64,000 nucleotides of DNA from Acidobacteriaceae bacterium (GCA_003134815.1 PLCO01000017.1:29269-93268), one strand, 5' to 3'. Shown: positions 24,552 through 36,356, numbered from the stretch's first letter. Made by a program: numbers and translations. Notes: generated from the sequence alone by a model not told the origin.

Positions 24552-26030
24552 TTATGGATAAACATTGAGCGGCGTTGCCTTCGCAGTGGGCATGGGCACA
24601 TGCAGAATTCCGGCCACGGTGGGCGCGATCTGCCGCATGTCTACCAAACCTAAATCGCGATGGCGCGCGATTCCGGCTCCCACGGCAAAAAACGACGACC
24701 GCATCTCGGGATACTCGGGCGAAAATCCGTGCGAGCCGCGATTGCCGGGAATCGGAGTGACAAGGCTGCCGCTGAGTCCGTTTGCGGTATAGTAGCCGGG
24801 TTTCAGAACCACCAGAAAAGCAGCATCTGGATAAGCCCCGCGCTTTTTCATCGCGTCGCGATCCAGAATCTCCGCGATTCCGTTGTCAGGGTTCGCGGCC
24901 AGGCCGTCGAGCATCCCCTTCACCTGCTGCTCGGTTGCGTGGTCGTTGGGATCGTGCAGCATGATCGCCGCCATTCCGCCGGCCATCCACGGTTGAGCTT
25001 TCCATGAGCTGACAACGGGAGACTTCGTCGCCGGATCCATCCCGCCTTGAATGAATCCTGCTTGCAGAAATGGAATGACGAGATTGACGGCGTGCGAAAT
25101 ATTCATGAAGCCGTGATCGGAGACGATGACCAGAACTGCGGAGGGATTGCCGACGAACACCTGATGCGCGAGGCGAGCCACCATGCCATCGAGCGCCTCA
25201 AGGTCGGCGCAGGCCTCGGGGCTAAAGGGCCCGTGCGTATGCTGGGATTCATCGAGCGAGCTCAGGTGCAGCGTCATGAATGCTGGCTTGTACCGGCGCA
25301 GAATTTCGAGGGCATAGCGGGTCTTCATTTCGTCGCCCGCGATCGAGGTGTCGTTGCCGTTCATGTAGGGGCCGGCCGCGGGCTTCAACTGCTGCAGCAG
25401 CGAGTCCGGCCGCGCCAGCGCTGCCATCAGAAGCTGGTCATCGGGATTCGCGCTGTCTGACGGGCTCGCGCTCCGCCAATATTCGGGGATCAGGTAGTCA
25501 ACATCGGTGGCGCCCGCGCTCACGGGCCAACCGACGCTGGCCGTGCGCAGCCCGGCGCGGTGCGCAACCTGCCACAGCGTGGGAACGCGAATTTCGGCGG
25601 CGTACCAGTTCCACGCGCCCCTGAATCGCTGCTCGGGGTCAAAGACCTGATTGTTCTCAATGCCATGCTCGGCGGGCCAAACGCCGGTGATGAGCGTGGT
25701 GTGGCTCGGGTATGTGATGGTCGGCCAAATGCCCACCACGCCGTCCGCGTAAGTTCCTTTCGCGAGAAGAGTGCGCAGGTAGGGCAGCTTCATTCCGTGC
25801 GCGTCGGCCTGCGTAATGTACTCGGGCTTGAGCCCGTCGATCGAGATCATCAGAACGGGCGCGGCGTGGGCCCCGGCCGCGAAGGCGATTGCGAAGGCAA
25901 GAGCGAAGACAACATAGACAAGCGGCAAAACCAAGAAACGCCGGCCGGAGGTAATAGCGGGACGGCAAACCGAACGGCGAACAAAATTGGGGACGAAATC
26001 GCGAACGGGACGGCGAGCGGGTGCGTTCAT
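24552..26030 (-). CDS. Exported type I phosphodiesterase/nucleotide pyrophosphatase (alkaline phosphatase superfamily)
   Basis: The enzyme family hydrolyses phosphodiester or pyrophosphate bonds using two zinc ions. Ligand motifs appear in order: 'LMISIDGLKPEY', the Thr nucleophile in 'WPTITYPSHTTLITG', 'LSSLDESQHTHGP' and 'VIVSDHGFMNISH'. The track starts at 26147; the ATG at 26030 has AGGAG eight bases upstream and gives a basic N-region with a hydrophobic signal segment ('LVYVVFALAFAIAFAAGAHA'), so export to the periplasm is likely (492 aa). Substrate unknown. Confidence 0.9.
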   Translation of the reverse strand: MNAPARRPVRDFVPNFVRRSVCRPAITSGRRFLVLPLVYVVFALAFAIAFAAGAHAAPVLMISIDGLKPEYITQADAHGMKLPYLRTLLAKGTYADGVVGIWPTITYPSHTTLITGVWPAEHGIENNQVFDPEQRFRGAWNWYAAEIRVPTLWQVAHRAGLRTASVGWPVSAGATDVDYLIPEYWRSASPSDSANPDDQLLMAALARPDSLLQQLKPAAGPYMNGNDTSIAGDEMKTRYALEILRRYKPAFMTLHLSSLDESQHTHGPFSPEACADLEALDGMVARLAHQVFVGNPSAVLVIVSDHGFMNISHAVNLVIPFLQAGFIQGGMDPATKSPVVSSWKAQPWMAGGMAAIMLHDPNDHATEQQVKGMLDGLAANPDNGIAEILDRDAMKKRGAYPDAAFLVVLKPGYYTANGLSGSLVTPIPGNRGSHGFSPEYPEMRSSFFAVGAGIARHRDLGLVDMRQIAPTVAGILHVPMPTAKATPLNVYP

Positions 26031-26217
26031 GCGGAGAGCTCCTGTTTGTATTTTGATGGGAAGCGACGAAGCCGTCCGCACTCTCAAGTTAAATTCACAA
26101 GCGAGCGGCGATGAAGACTGCGGGGGAAGTATACAGGGGAGAAGCACCGACCCGAAAAGAAAAGGGCCGCTCCGAAGAGCAGCCCCACTGTGAACTAAGA
26201 ACTACGAACTGTCTTTC

Positions 26218-28146
<1,929 letters not shown>

Positions 28147-28404
28147 CAACGTCTCCTTTTTTAGGGCGAAGAGGGAACAACCGATCCGTCCCCGATGCCA
28201 GCCCTTGCCAGAGGCCACTTACTTAGACGCAACCGCGCCCAACAAAGTGGCAAAAACTGCCCAATACCCACGGAAGACACGCGTCACGCGCCGCCAGTAA
28301 AGCAGTAACCTGATTGTACTCCCAGGGCGGCGAAACATGCATACCTGGCCATGCTACGAAAGGGGCAGGACCTTCGGGGTCAACCTCGGACGTCACCTTG
28401 GCGA

Positions 28405-29910
28405 TCAGCGGTCTCTAGCGCTGGCTTCGGTTGCAGGTCCGGCGGCGCCGCTGGCCACAGAATCCGCGGAAATGATCATCTCCGGATCGGGTTCGAGTTC
28501 CACGCCTCGCATCCAAATAATTTGCCCCCCCACTTCGAGAACCGGCCAGAGCATTCGGTCCGATCCCGTAACCCGCAGGCGCTCCAGAACTTCCTTCACC
28601 TTGCGCGGACCGGCTGAGTGGCGTAGCGTGACACGGTCGCCAGCCTTCCAGTTGCGCAGGATAGCCGTTCTCGCGTGCGGGCCGCTGCAATCATTCGGGG
28701 TTGCGTCGGCCGTTGCAGATTGGCGAGCCGCGGACTGGCGAATCCCGATGCGAATCCGGAGCCTGAAGGCGGGCGCTTCGATCTCGCCCGGAATTGCGAC
28801 TGTGTAAGCAAGCGGCGGCGCTTCCGCGCTTTCCCCTTTTGGATTGAGTTCGAACTGGATCGAAAGCCTCAGCTCGCGGGCGGTTTTTTCCGCGCGCAGA
28901 CTGTGGGGCAGCGCGAGCTTTTGGCCTACGCGGCCGTCGAGCGCAAGCGAGCGCACGGCTTCCGTTGCAGCAAAGTCGAGTGAAGCGCCGAATTGACTGG
29001 CCGCGTATCGAATGAGCCGCCGTTGCATCGCCGGAGCGAGAGCAGCCAGCCTGCTTACCTCAATGGCCAGCCCGGAATCTAGCCCACCGCCTGCAGCGCG
29101 GCCGCCTCCGCGAACTGGACGGCCCGGCAGCAGCAACTGCGGGGCCAGCCGGGCCAGCTCCGCCTGCCACCAGGATTCTTCGTCGCGGGCCAAGGCGGCC
29201 ATCTGCGCCATGTGCTGGCGCAGCCGGGGATTCCAGCCCTCGAGCAGCGGCAGCAGCTCGTGGCGGATGCGATTGCGGGTGAAGGTCAAATTGCGATTCG
29301 ACGAGTCCTCGCGCCAATCCTGGCCGAGCTCGCGCAGGTAGGCCTCGATCTCAGCGTGCGTTGCAGCCAGCAGCGGCCGCAGAATCAGGCCCGCGCCCCC
29401 GTTTTCCAGTTTTGAATCTTCAAGTTTTGGACAGATTCCTGCTAAACCTTCCGTCCACGCGCCACGTAGAAACTTTGCCAGCACCGTCTCGGCCTGGTCG
29501 TCGAGCGTGTGCGCGGTGGCGATTGCATCGAGGTTTTCCGAGACGAGGAGTTGCCGGAACCACGCATAGCGCAGCCGCCGCGCGGCTTCTTCAATGGATT
29601 CAGCCGGCTTGCCGGATTTTCGATCGGCATGCGCTTCGGCAGCAGCATCCACACGCGCCTCATGAAATGGCAGGCCGAGTCTCACAGCTAGCTCGCGACA
29701 GAATTCCAGGTCGCCGTCGGCTTCGGCTCCGCGCAATCCGTGGTGCAGGTGGGCGGCGTGAAGCACGAGTCCCAGCTCCCCGCTGCGTGCTGCCAGAATC
29801 CGCACCAGCGCCACCGAATCCGCGCCGCCCGAGAGCGCAACGGCCAGGCGCATCCCAGCCTTGAACAGCGCGAGATCGAGCGAAGGCGTGGATGGCGAAG
29901 TTGCGCGCAC
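28405..29910 (-). CDS. tilS: tRNA(Ile)-lysidine synthase
   Basis: TilS attaches lysine to C34 of the CAU-anticodon tRNA(Ile), converting it to an AUA reader. The PP-loop ATP motif 'LSGGADSVAL' stands near residue 30, followed by 'HHGLRG' and 'ATAHTLDDQAETVL'. The C-terminal domain includes 'WKAGDRVTLRHSAG' and 'VLERLRVTGSDRMLWPVLE'. At 501 aa it is at the upper end of the usual 430-480 aa because of Gly/Arg- and Ala-rich stretches such as 'GGGRAAGGG'. It precedes ftsH by about 260 bases. Confidence 0.95.
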   Translation of the reverse strand: MRATSPSTPSLDLALFKAGMRLAVALSGGADSVALVRILAARSGELGLVLHAAHLHHGLRGAEADGDLEFCRELAVRLGLPFHEARVDAAAEAHADRKSGKPAESIEEAARRLRYAWFRQLLVSENLDAIATAHTLDDQAETVLAKFLRGAWTEGLAGICPKLEDSKLENGGAGLILRPLLAATHAEIEAYLRELGQDWREDSSNRNLTFTRNRIRHELLPLLEGWNPRLRQHMAQMAALARDEESWWQAELARLAPQLLLPGRPVRGGGRAAGGGLDSGLAIEVSRLAALAPAMQRRLIRYAASQFGASLDFAATEAVRSLALDGRVGQKLALPHSLRAEKTARELRLSIQFELNPKGESAEAPPLAYTVAIPGEIEAPAFRLRIRIGIRQSAARQSATADATPNDCSGPHARTAILRNWKAGDRVTLRHSAGPRKVKEVLERLRVTGSDRMLWPVLEVGGQIIWMRGVELEPDPEMIISADSVASGAAGPATEASARDR

Positions 29911-30121
29911 GAAAGGATGATAGCGCGCCAGCGCCGATCGGCCAGCCTTTCAGTTCCTCGATATTCAGTCCCTCGATTTTAAGTCTCTCGATGCGCGGTC
30001 CTGTTTCGAGACCGGTAATAACTTCCTAAGCGCCGGCGACTCTACCACAATCGCGAAATACCTGTGAAAATGCGGCGCATTCAACTCAGACACTGCGAAT
30101 TTGACGATTTTGAGAGCATTT

Positions 30122-30805
30122 ATGCAGAATGTGATAATGCCGATTTCCACTCGCGATCTCTCAATGTTGCCGAGCATTGACAGGCTTGAGAAGATTAGTC
30201 AGTCAATCGCAATGCTTGATGCCATCATTTCGCCCGAATGGGATTATCGCTACTTCTCCTTCAACCCAAAGTGGGACTCAACCAAAAACGAAAGAATGGC
30301 CTCAATGCGAAATGGTTCAGGAGACGAGTATTTCTTGGTCTTTAGTCCGCTGGGTGCGATTCTGAAAGGTTTCGACCATGAGGCTCCGATGAGCCCCTGG
30401 GAACGCGATCCTGTTGCAGTTTGGCCGGGAGTTCTGGAAAGTGTGCCTGCGGCTTTCGCGTCGTTCCTGATTGAGCCAGCATTCAGCATGGGAGACTGCA
30501 CCTTCTGCATCTGGCGGGAACATAATGACGCGCATTGGCAGCGCGGTGCAGTCGCATTTCCAGAGTGTGATTCAGGCGATCCTGACGGATCAGAGGGGCT
30601 GCTTTGGATGTTCGACGGAAAACCAGAGACTTACATGGAATTCGCTTCGGAATACTACGAGAAGGCTCTGAACGTAGACCTGGTTCGACAGATTTACGCA
30701 CACGATGATCTAACGCCGCTGCTACTCGCGGAATTGAACCCGAAGGCGAGTTGGGAACGGTCTGCGCAGGATGCAGCTGAAATCCAGTATCCGATTCACA
30801 TATGA
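30122..30805 (+). CDS. Conserved-looking protein of unknown function
   Basis: I recognise the type ('RYFSFNPKWDS', 'ERMASMRNGSGDEYFLVFS', 'PAFSMGDCTFCIWRE') as a soluble acidic protein that recurs in diverse bacteria, often next to polymorphic-toxin loci, but I know no function. No signal peptide is visible. The track starts at 30101; the ATG at 30122 has GAGAG at reasonable spacing and ATG 30137 is a further option. The two neighbours (tilS, GNAT) give no functional hint. A role as immunity protein is only a guess. Confidence 0.6.
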   Translation: MQNVIMPISTRDLSMLPSIDRLEKISQSIAMLDAIISPEWDYRYFSFNPKWDSTKNERMASMRNGSGDEYFLVFSPLGAILKGFDHEAPMSPWERDPVAVWPGVLESVPAAFASFLIEPAFSMGDCTFCIWREHNDAHWQRGAVAFPECDSGDPDGSEGLLWMFDGKPETYMEFASEYYEKALNVDLVRQIYAHDDLTPLLLAELNPKASWERSAQDAAEIQYPIHI

Positions 30806-30940
30806 TTTAGCAGCCTCAGCGTTCACGTCAAGCTGTTCCGGTCGGCTCGTCGCTAATCCGGAAGTCACTTTTTCTATAGCATCGGTCTGACCAACGGCCG
30901 AGCGAAACGAATTCGGGCGCGCCTTTTATACTGGCTCGAT

Positions 30941-31402
30941 ATGGAAATCCGCACGGCTGAAAAAACCGATGCCGCTCTCATCTCAGCGCATCGCCGGGCA
31001 ATGTTTGCTGAGATCCAAACGCTCGATGAATCCCTTCTCAATGCGCTGGAGCGCCGATCCGTCGCATGGACAGAGCGGATGATCCGCGAAGGCAAATACT
31101 ACGGATGGATCGCGACCGACGCGGGCCGTCCCGTGGCATCGGCGGGCCTTTTGATTCTCGACTGGCCGCCACATCCATTCGACCCGGAGGGCGAGCTGCG
31201 CGGCTATCTGCTCAATGTGTACGTCGAAATGGAATACCGAAAGCGGGGTCTGGCGCACGAGCTCGTTGAGCGCTGCATGGCTGAAGCGCGCCGGCGCGGA
31301 ATCCGCGTGGTCACGCTGCATAGCTCGCAAGCGGGACGGTCGATCTACGAGCGCCTCGGTTTTCACGCGACGAACGAGATGATGCACACGGAGCCGGCCT
31401 AA
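30941..31402 (+). CDS. GNAT-family N-acetyltransferase
   Basis: The acetyl-CoA-binding motif A region reads 'YLLNVYVEMEYRKRGLAHEL', followed by 'CMAEARRRGIRVVTLHSSQA' and the terminal 'GRSIYERLGFHATNEM'. These are the signatures of the GNAT fold, which moves an acetyl group from acetyl-CoA to an amine. 153 aa. Substrate cannot be inferred. The next gene, ispD, starts 36 bases later. Confidence 0.88.
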   Translation: MEIRTAEKTDAALISAHRRAMFAEIQTLDESLLNALERRSVAWTERMIREGKYYGWIATDAGRPVASAGLLILDWPPHPFDPEGELRGYLLNVYVEMEYRKRGLAHELVERCMAEARRRGIRVVTLHSSQAGRSIYERLGFHATNEMMHTEPA

Positions 31403-31438
31403 GGCTGAAACCTTGCGCGGTGCTATACTCCACCAGTT

Positions 31439-32140
31439 ATGCAGGTGTTTGTCATTCTTCCGGCTGCGGGGTTGGGCACCCGGATGGCCGGCCCACAGCC
31501 CAAACAGTTTGTCGCGCTGGGCGGCGTTCCCATTCTCGTTCACTCATTGCGCGCCTTTGCCGCGGCGCCACGCGTGACGGCGATCTACGTGGCCGTGCGC
31601 AAGCCCGAGATGGAGCGCGCCGAAGCGCAGGTGGCGGAGTACGGATTTACCGGGCGCGTTCACGTCGTGGAAGGCGGCGAAAGGCGCCAGGAATCGGTGG
31701 CCAACGCGCTTGCCGCTCTGCCTGCCCTGCCGGACGATATTGTCCTGGTGCACGACGCCGTGCGGCCTCTGATCGATGCAGCCACCATTGAGCGCACCAT
31801 CGATGCGGTAGCCGAGTTCGGCGCGGCCATTGTGGGCATGCCCGCAACGGACACCATCAAGCAAGTGGAGCGGACCGCGCACGGAGCTCTGGTGACGGCA
31901 ACCATCCCGCGCGAATTTGTAGTGCAGGCGCAGACGCCGCAGGGGTTCCGTTTTGGGCTGCTGCAACGCGCCTTTGCTGAGGCCACTGCCGACGGCTTTG
32001 TGGGCACCGACGAGGCTTCGCTGGCCGAGCGCGCCGGATTTCCTGTAGCCGTGGTGCCCGGTTCTCAGGTTAATCTGAAGATTACGCAGCCGGGCGACCT
32101 GGAACTAGCCGAGTTCTATCTGCGGCAGCGAACGCATTAG
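31439..32140 (+). CDS. ispD: 2-C-methyl-D-erythritol 4-phosphate cytidylyltransferase
   Basis: IspD condenses CTP with methylerythritol 4-phosphate in the non-mevalonate isoprenoid pathway. The nucleotide-binding N-terminus 'ILPAAGLGTRMAGPQPKQF' is canonical; 'VLVHDAVRPLIDA' and 'TPQGFRFGLLQRAF' are family motifs. The C-terminal phrase 'GSQVNLKITQPGDLELAE' completes the enzyme. 233 aa. It stands 100 bases before ispF, and the two enzymes act two steps apart in the same pathway. Confidence 0.97.
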   Translation: MQVFVILPAAGLGTRMAGPQPKQFVALGGVPILVHSLRAFAAAPRVTAIYVAVRKPEMERAEAQVAEYGFTGRVHVVEGGERRQESVANALAALPALPDDIVLVHDAVRPLIDAATIERTIDAVAEFGAAIVGMPATDTIKQVERTAHGALVTATIPREFVVQAQTPQGFRFGLLQRAFAEATADGFVGTDEASLAERAGFPVAVVPGSQVNLKITQPGDLELAEFYLRQRTH

Positions 32141-32239
32141 TTTTGACAGACCCTAAAGAAGCCCCGATCGAAACGCCGAATCGCGGCCACCGCATCGAAA
32201 AAAACATCAGAGAGCCACGCGCTTGAGGCAGGCACGTTA

Positions 32240-32860
32240 ATGATGGACACACGCATCGGATTTGGCTATGACTCGCACGAATTCAAGCCCGGTGTGCCCC
32301 TGCGTCTGGGCGGCATGACGCTCGACCATCCCGAAGGCCTGGCCGGACACTCCGACGGCGACGTGCTGCTCCACGCCATCACCGATGCGCTGCTGGGCGC
32401 AGTGGCCGCGGGCGACATTGGCAGCTTTTTCCCGCCCGGCGATCCGCGCTGGAAAGACGCCGACTCCGCCATCTTTCTCAACCTGGCGCTGGAAGAGCTT
32501 CAGCACGCGGGCTACGGCATCGTCAACATCGACACGACGCTGATTCTGGCCGCGCCCAAGATCGCCCCCATTGCAGCCGAAATGAGCTCACGGGTCGCTG
32601 ACCTGCTGGGCGTATCCATCGATCAGGTGAGCATCAAGGCCAAAACGCCCGAGGGACTGAATCTCGATCACGTGGCCCAGTGCCACGCCGTTGCGCTTGT
32701 TGAGCGCGTGCAGGAGCCGGAAGAGTTGATGAGCATGAGCGAAGTGGTCGAGAGCCAGCGCCAACTCGAGGACGTGGTGGAAGACTTGCTCACCTCAGTC
32801 CACGGCGTGCCTAAGAAGCGGACCATCGTGCCGGTCTACGACACCGAAGACATCACGTAA
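32240..32860 (+). CDS. ispF: 2-C-methyl-D-erythritol 2,4-cyclodiphosphate synthase with C-terminal extension
   Basis: IspF cyclises the CDP-ME 2-phosphate intermediate, releasing CMP. Metal ligands are visible in 'GFGYDSHEF' and 'GHSDGDVLLHAITDALLGA'; 'GDIGSFFPPGDPRWKDADS' is the flexible loop region. The core ends at about residue 160 ('AVALVERV'), and a further 45 residues follow ('...MSEVVESQRQLEDVVEDLL...'), which standard 155-165 aa IspF proteins do not have. Near the end of the core, 'AKTPEGLNLDHVAQCH' is diverged from the usual 'TTTEGLGFTGR'. ATG 32243 is an equally good start. Confidence 0.93.
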   Translation: MMDTRIGFGYDSHEFKPGVPLRLGGMTLDHPEGLAGHSDGDVLLHAITDALLGAVAAGDIGSFFPPGDPRWKDADSAIFLNLALEELQHAGYGIVNIDTTLILAAPKIAPIAAEMSSRVADLLGVSIDQVSIKAKTPEGLNLDHVAQCHAVALVERVQEPEELMSMSEVVESQRQLEDVVEDLLTSVHGVPKKRTIVPVYDTEDIT

Positions 32861-32888
32861 GCAGTCTGTGCGGAAAGATCGCGCGCAG

Positions 32889-33260
32889 CTACAAATGCGG
32901 GACCTGGTAGCGCAGAATCTGATCGTCGACAGTAACCAGGGTCAGACCCTCAAGATTGGCCTGAGCGATCAGCATGCGATCGAATGGGTCCTGGTGAATC
33001 TGCTCGAGTGAGCCGGCCCATTCAGCATGGGCTACGGAGATTGGTAACGCTTGAAAACCGTGTGTCTCAATCGCCCCTGTAACGGACCCTCGAAAGATCA
33101 GCTTGCCTGAAGCCCGCTTGATGGCAATCTCCCACACCGAAACTGCACTTACAAAGATCTGGTTTTGAGCAGAGGCAATGGCTTCACGCATGCGATCCGG
33201 CAAGTGAGAGTCCCTTGCATCCCACCAGACAAACGCGTGCGTGTCGAGCAATAATCTCAA
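32889..33260 (-). CDS. vapC: PIN-domain toxin of a type II toxin-antitoxin pair (VapC family)
   Basis: VapC toxins are Mg2+-dependent RNases. The acidic PIN residues are in place: 'LLLDTHAFVWW' at the N-terminus, 'SAVSVWEIAIK' in the middle, 'DPFDRMLIAQA' and 'LVTVDDQI' near the C-terminus. 123 aa. The frame opens with TTG at 33260, just after the antitoxin stop, and no ATG or GTG is available in frame, so TTG initiation by translational coupling is likely. Both genes form one operon. Confidence 0.9.
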   Translation of the reverse strand: MRLLLDTHAFVWWDARDSHLPDRMREAIASAQNQIFVSAVSVWEIAIKRASGKLIFRGSVTGAIETHGFQALPISVAHAEWAGSLEQIHQDPFDRMLIAQANLEGLTLVTVDDQILRYQVPHL

Positions 33261-33263
33261 CTG

Positions 33264-33554
33264 TCACATGCCCCATTCTTTCAATTCTTCCTCTGAAAGG
33301 GGCGCGTCCCAATCCGGGGCCATGTACGTGATCCCTAACAAGTTCCGGCCCCAGAGTCGCTTTCGACCAGGCTTTTGTTTGCCTTCCATGTTCACCAACC
33401 GCGCCATCGGTTTGCCGGCCTTCGCGATCACGATCTCTTCGCCCTTGGCGGCCCGCTCCACAAGGCTGGAAAGCTGCGTCTTCGCCTCGTAAAGATTCAC
33501 TTGGAGATGCTTTGCGGACCTCTTCGCCTGCTTTGAGATTGTGTTAGCGGCCAC
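33264..33554 (-). CDS. Phd/YefM-type antitoxin
   Basis: The product has the Phd/YefM DNA-binding N-terminal domain: 'VNLYEAKTQLSSLVERAAKG' and 'EEIVIAKAGKPMARLV'. The C-terminal tail ('APLSEEELKEWGM') is the usual toxin-neutralising part. It lies immediately upstream of the VapC-like toxin, four bases between stop and TTG start. As in related pairs, the antitoxin probably represses its own promoter. 96 aa. Confidence 0.9.
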   Translation of the reverse strand: MAANTISKQAKRSAKHLQVNLYEAKTQLSSLVERAAKGEEIVIAKAGKPMARLVNMEGKQKPGRKRLWGRNLLGITYMAPDWDAPLSEEELKEWGM

Positions 33555-33754
33555 AATGAGACTCCTTCCATTTCATTTTGAGGCCAAAGCGCGAGTTGGT
33601 CAAGTTGGTCAAGTTCATCGTGGTTCAAGTTGCCGCCCTATCGGAATAGAAGGCCGGCCCAGAGCGGAAGTCCTGGTCCCACCGATTTTTGTTGAAGATT
33701 CATGCATTTAGCGGTACCTTGGCAGCGATTCCAATTCCGCTTTGGAGCGTTGCT

Positions 33755-34072
33755 ATGTTCAATCTCGCGTTCTTCCTGCAACAGGGACTTAACCCGGACC
33801 AGATTTCACACATCGTCGTGGCCGCGATGGCAATCCTGCCGATCATCATCCTGGTGTGTCTCGCCATCGTCATTATTCCCTTCTGGTTCATCAGCAAAAA
33901 AGCCGGCCTCTCGCCATGGCTTTCGCTCCTGGTTCTCGTTCCCTGTGTGGGGACTCTGATTCTGCTGTATGTGCTTGCGTTTGCCGAGTGGAAGGTTGTG
34001 CCGGCGCCGCAGCTCGGGTATCCCCCGCCGTATCCGCCGCCGCCAATGCCGCCGCAACTGCCCCCGCAGTAG
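33755..34072 (+). CDS. Small membrane protein with proline-rich tail
   Basis: The ATG at 33755, with GGAG eight bases upstream, starts 'MFNLAFFLQQGLNPDQIS' and is preferred to 33689. Two hydrophobic segments follow ('AAMAILPIIILVCLAIVIIPF' and 'LSLLVLVPCVGTLILLYVLAF'), then a tail of Tyr-Pro and Pro repeats ('YPPPYPPPPMPPQLPPQ'). No family recognised. It precedes gltX in the same direction. 105 aa. Confidence 0.65.
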   Translation: MFNLAFFLQQGLNPDQISHIVVAAMAILPIIILVCLAIVIIPFWFISKKAGLSPWLSLLVLVPCVGTLILLYVLAFAEWKVVPAPQLGYPPPYPPPPMPPQLPPQ

Positions 34073-34139
34073 TGAGACGCTGAACGCGGCCCGGCAGGGA
34101 GCCTTGCGATAGCATCGTGAAGGTAAACGAAACCATACG

Positions 34140-35630
34140 ATGCCTGATCCCAACTCCTCCGGCGCCCCCACTCCGCGCGTTCGCTTTGCGCCGTCGCCCA
34201 CCGGCTTTTTGCATGTGGGCAGCGCGCGGACCTTTATCTTCAATTGGCTCTACGCGCGCCACAACCATGGGACGATGGTGCTGCGGCTCGACGACACCGA
34301 CGTTGAGCGCAACACCGACGCCAGCGTGCAGTCGATCTTCGAGGGGCTGCGCTGGCTGGGTCTCGACTGGGACGAAGAGTATAAGCAATCCGAGCGTCTT
34401 GACTTGCATCGCCAGGCAGCCGAGGCGATATTCGCGAAAGGCCTAGCCTATCGCGATTTCACGCCTGCGCACGCGGCCCCCACACATTCGGAAGTTGACG
34501 ATCACTCCTCCTCGCAGGGCGCATGGCTCTCGAATCCCGGAATGCGCGAATTGTCTCGCGAAGAAAGCGACCGCCGCGCCGCTGCGGGTGAGCCGTTCGC
34601 GCTGCGTTATCGCGTGCCGCGCGGCGAGGGCAGAATTCTGCAATTCGTCGATGGCGTTTATGGCGCGCAGAGCAAGCCGGCCGACGAGGTGGAAGACTTC
34701 GCGCTGCTGCGGTCAGATGGCATGCCAACCTATCACCTCGCGTCGTGCGTTGACGACGCCGATCTACGCATCAGCAACATCATCCGCGGTCAGGACCACC
34801 TGACAAATACCTTCAAGCACCTGCTCATTTTCGAGGGGCTCGGCGCCCAGCCGCCGCATTTCGCGCATCTGCCGCTGCTCGTCGCTCCCGATGGCGCCAA
34901 ACTTTCCAAGCGCAAGCACGGCCCCGTCGTCAGCGTTACCACCTATCGCGATGCCGGCTTTTTGCCGCAGGCCTTCGTCAACTTTCTCTGCCTGCTCGGC
35001 TGGTCGCCCAAAAACGACCGCGAATTCTTGACCCTTGACGAGATTCGTGACCTGTTCACTCTTGAAGGCGTCAACCGCGCCAACGCCGTTATTAATTTCA
35101 CCGACGAAGACCCTTTTGATGCGAAGGCTGTCTGGCTCAACGCCGAGCACATCCGCGCCCTGCCGGTCGAGGAGCTCAGCCGCGACCTACAGCCATTCTT
35201 CGAGCAGGCAGGCTTCAACGCGTCGCCCGAAAAAATTCTCGCCGTCACGCCGCTCATCCGCGAGCGCATCAAGCTGCTGCGCGATGCAGTCGCAGCTGCC
35301 GACTTTTTCTTTCTCGACAAACTTGCGCCCTACGACCCGGCAGAACTGATTCCCCAAAAGGGCGACGCCGCGCTCGCAAGGCGCGTTTTGCAAACCGCCC
35401 TCGAAGTTTTGCCGGCGACCGCCTTCGACCACGATTCGCTCGACAAAGCTTTGCGCGATGCCGCCGCTTCGCTTGGCCTCAAGGCTGGTCCAATGTTCCA
35501 GCCCATTCGGGTCGCAGTTTGCGGACGCAAAAACGCGCCGCCGCTTTTTGAAACCATGGTCGTTCTGGGCCGCGAGGTGTGTCTTGAGCGCATCCGCCAG
35601 GCCGAACAGAACCTTCAATCGTTCGCTTGA
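34140..35630 (+). CDS. gltX: Glutamyl-tRNA synthetase
   Basis: GltX charges tRNA(Glu), and in some bacteria tRNA(Gln). The class I 'HIGH' element is '[13 protein letters not shown]' and the KMSKS element is 'KLSKRKHG'. Middle motifs include '[12 protein letters not shown]' and '[12 protein letters not shown]'. 496 aa with a normal C-terminal anticodon-binding region. A glutaminyl-tRNA synthetase gene follows two genes downstream, so this enzyme probably does not have to charge tRNA(Gln). Confidence 0.97.
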   Translation: MPDPNSSGAPTPRVRFAPSPTGFLHVGSARTFIFNWLYARHNHGTMVLRLDDTDVERNTDASVQSIFEGLRWLGLDWDEEYKQSERLDLHRQAAEAIFAKGLAYRDFTPAHAAPTHSEVDDHSSSQGAWLSNPGMRELSREESDRRAAAGEPFALRYRVPRGEGRILQFVDGVYGAQSKPADEVEDFALLRSDGMPTYHLASCVDDADLRISNIIRGQDHLTNTFKHLLIFEGLGAQPPHFAHLPLLVAPDGAKLSKRKHGPVVSVTTYRDAGFLPQAFVNFLCLLGWSPKNDREFLTLDEIRDLFTLEGVNRANAVINFTDEDPFDAKAVWLNAEHIRALPVEELSRDLQPFFEQAGFNASPEKILAVTPLIRERIKLLRDAVAAADFFFLDKLAPYDPAELIPQKGDAALARRVLQTALEVLPATAFDHDSLDKALRDAAASLGLKAGPMFQPIRVAVCGRKNAPPLFETMVVLGREVCLERIRQAEQNLQSFA

Positions 35631-35666
35631 GCAGAGCCTCTGCGGGTGAAACAATAGGGAATTGGC

Positions 35667-36356
35667 ATGAATGATTTGAATGCTTTTGAAGAGAAGCAGC
35701 GCTATCGCTGGGGCGGGATTGCGGCGCTGCTTTTGGTGATCGGCTACGTGGCGACTATCCCGCTCTTCGCATGGGTGGGCGCGCCGCCGGTGACTGGCGA
35801 GGCCTGGTTCCGCTACGTGCCAGGTAAAACAACGGCGTGGTGGGTGATTCTCTGGCTTATGGTGGTCACCGATCTGCTTTATTTGCCGGTCTCATGGGCG
35901 CTATGGACCGCCTTGCGCAAGGCAGGAAGAAATCTGATGCTGGCGTCCGTAGCTTGCCTGCATCTGTTTGTGGTTCTCGATCTGGCAGTCACCTGGACGC
36001 ATCACGCTGCTCTACTGGCGCTCTTCCAAAACTACTCCCACGCCGCCGACGAGGCGCATCGGCTCGCCTATCTGGCTGCGGCCGAATATGCCTCCTCGAT
36101 TTATGCGACGCCACTGCTGACCTTTTACATCATCGCGATTCCATCTCTAGGCGTTCTGTTGGCGAGCATCGTGATGATTAAGGCACGGTTCGGGAAGGCC
36201 AGCGCCTGGGCCGGAGTGATTGCGGGGGTGTTCGGGCTGCTGTCGTTGACGGGCTTCTTTCCGCTGGTGATGGCGAACGCGTTGGGAGTGACGCTCTGGT
36301 TCTTCCTCGTCGGGGCGCGACTGCTGCGTTTAGGCAAAGCGATTGCCGCAGATTAA
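35667..36356 (+). CDS. Multi-pass membrane protein, DUF4386-like
   Basis: I count about six hydrophobic helices: 'IAALLLVIGYVATIPLFAW', 'WWVILWLMVVTDLLYLPVSW', 'LASVACLHLFVVLDLAVTW', 'LLTFYIIAIPSLGVLLASIV', 'AWAGVIAGVFGLLSLTGFF' and 'ALGVTLWFFLVGARLL'. The order and the Arg-Lys cytoplasmic loops resemble the DUF4386 family of unknown function. It is placed between gltX and glnS on the same strand. 229 aa. Confidence 0.7.
   Translation: MNDLNAFEEKQRYRWGGIAALLLVIGYVATIPLFAWVGAPPVTGEAWFRYVPGKTTAWWVILWLMVVTDLLYLPVSWALWTALRKAGRNLMLASVACLHLFVVLDLAVTWTHHAALLALFQNYSHAADEAHRLAYLAAAEYASSIYATPLLTFYIIAIPSLGVLLASIVMIKARFGKASAWAGVIAGVFGLLSLTGFFPLVMANALGVTLWFFLVGARLLRLGKAIAAD

Noticed and set aside
33597-33620. 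9-bp tandem repeat (GTTGGTCAA)
   Set aside because: Two and a half copies only, upstream of a toxin-antitoxin promoter; too short to support an operator call.
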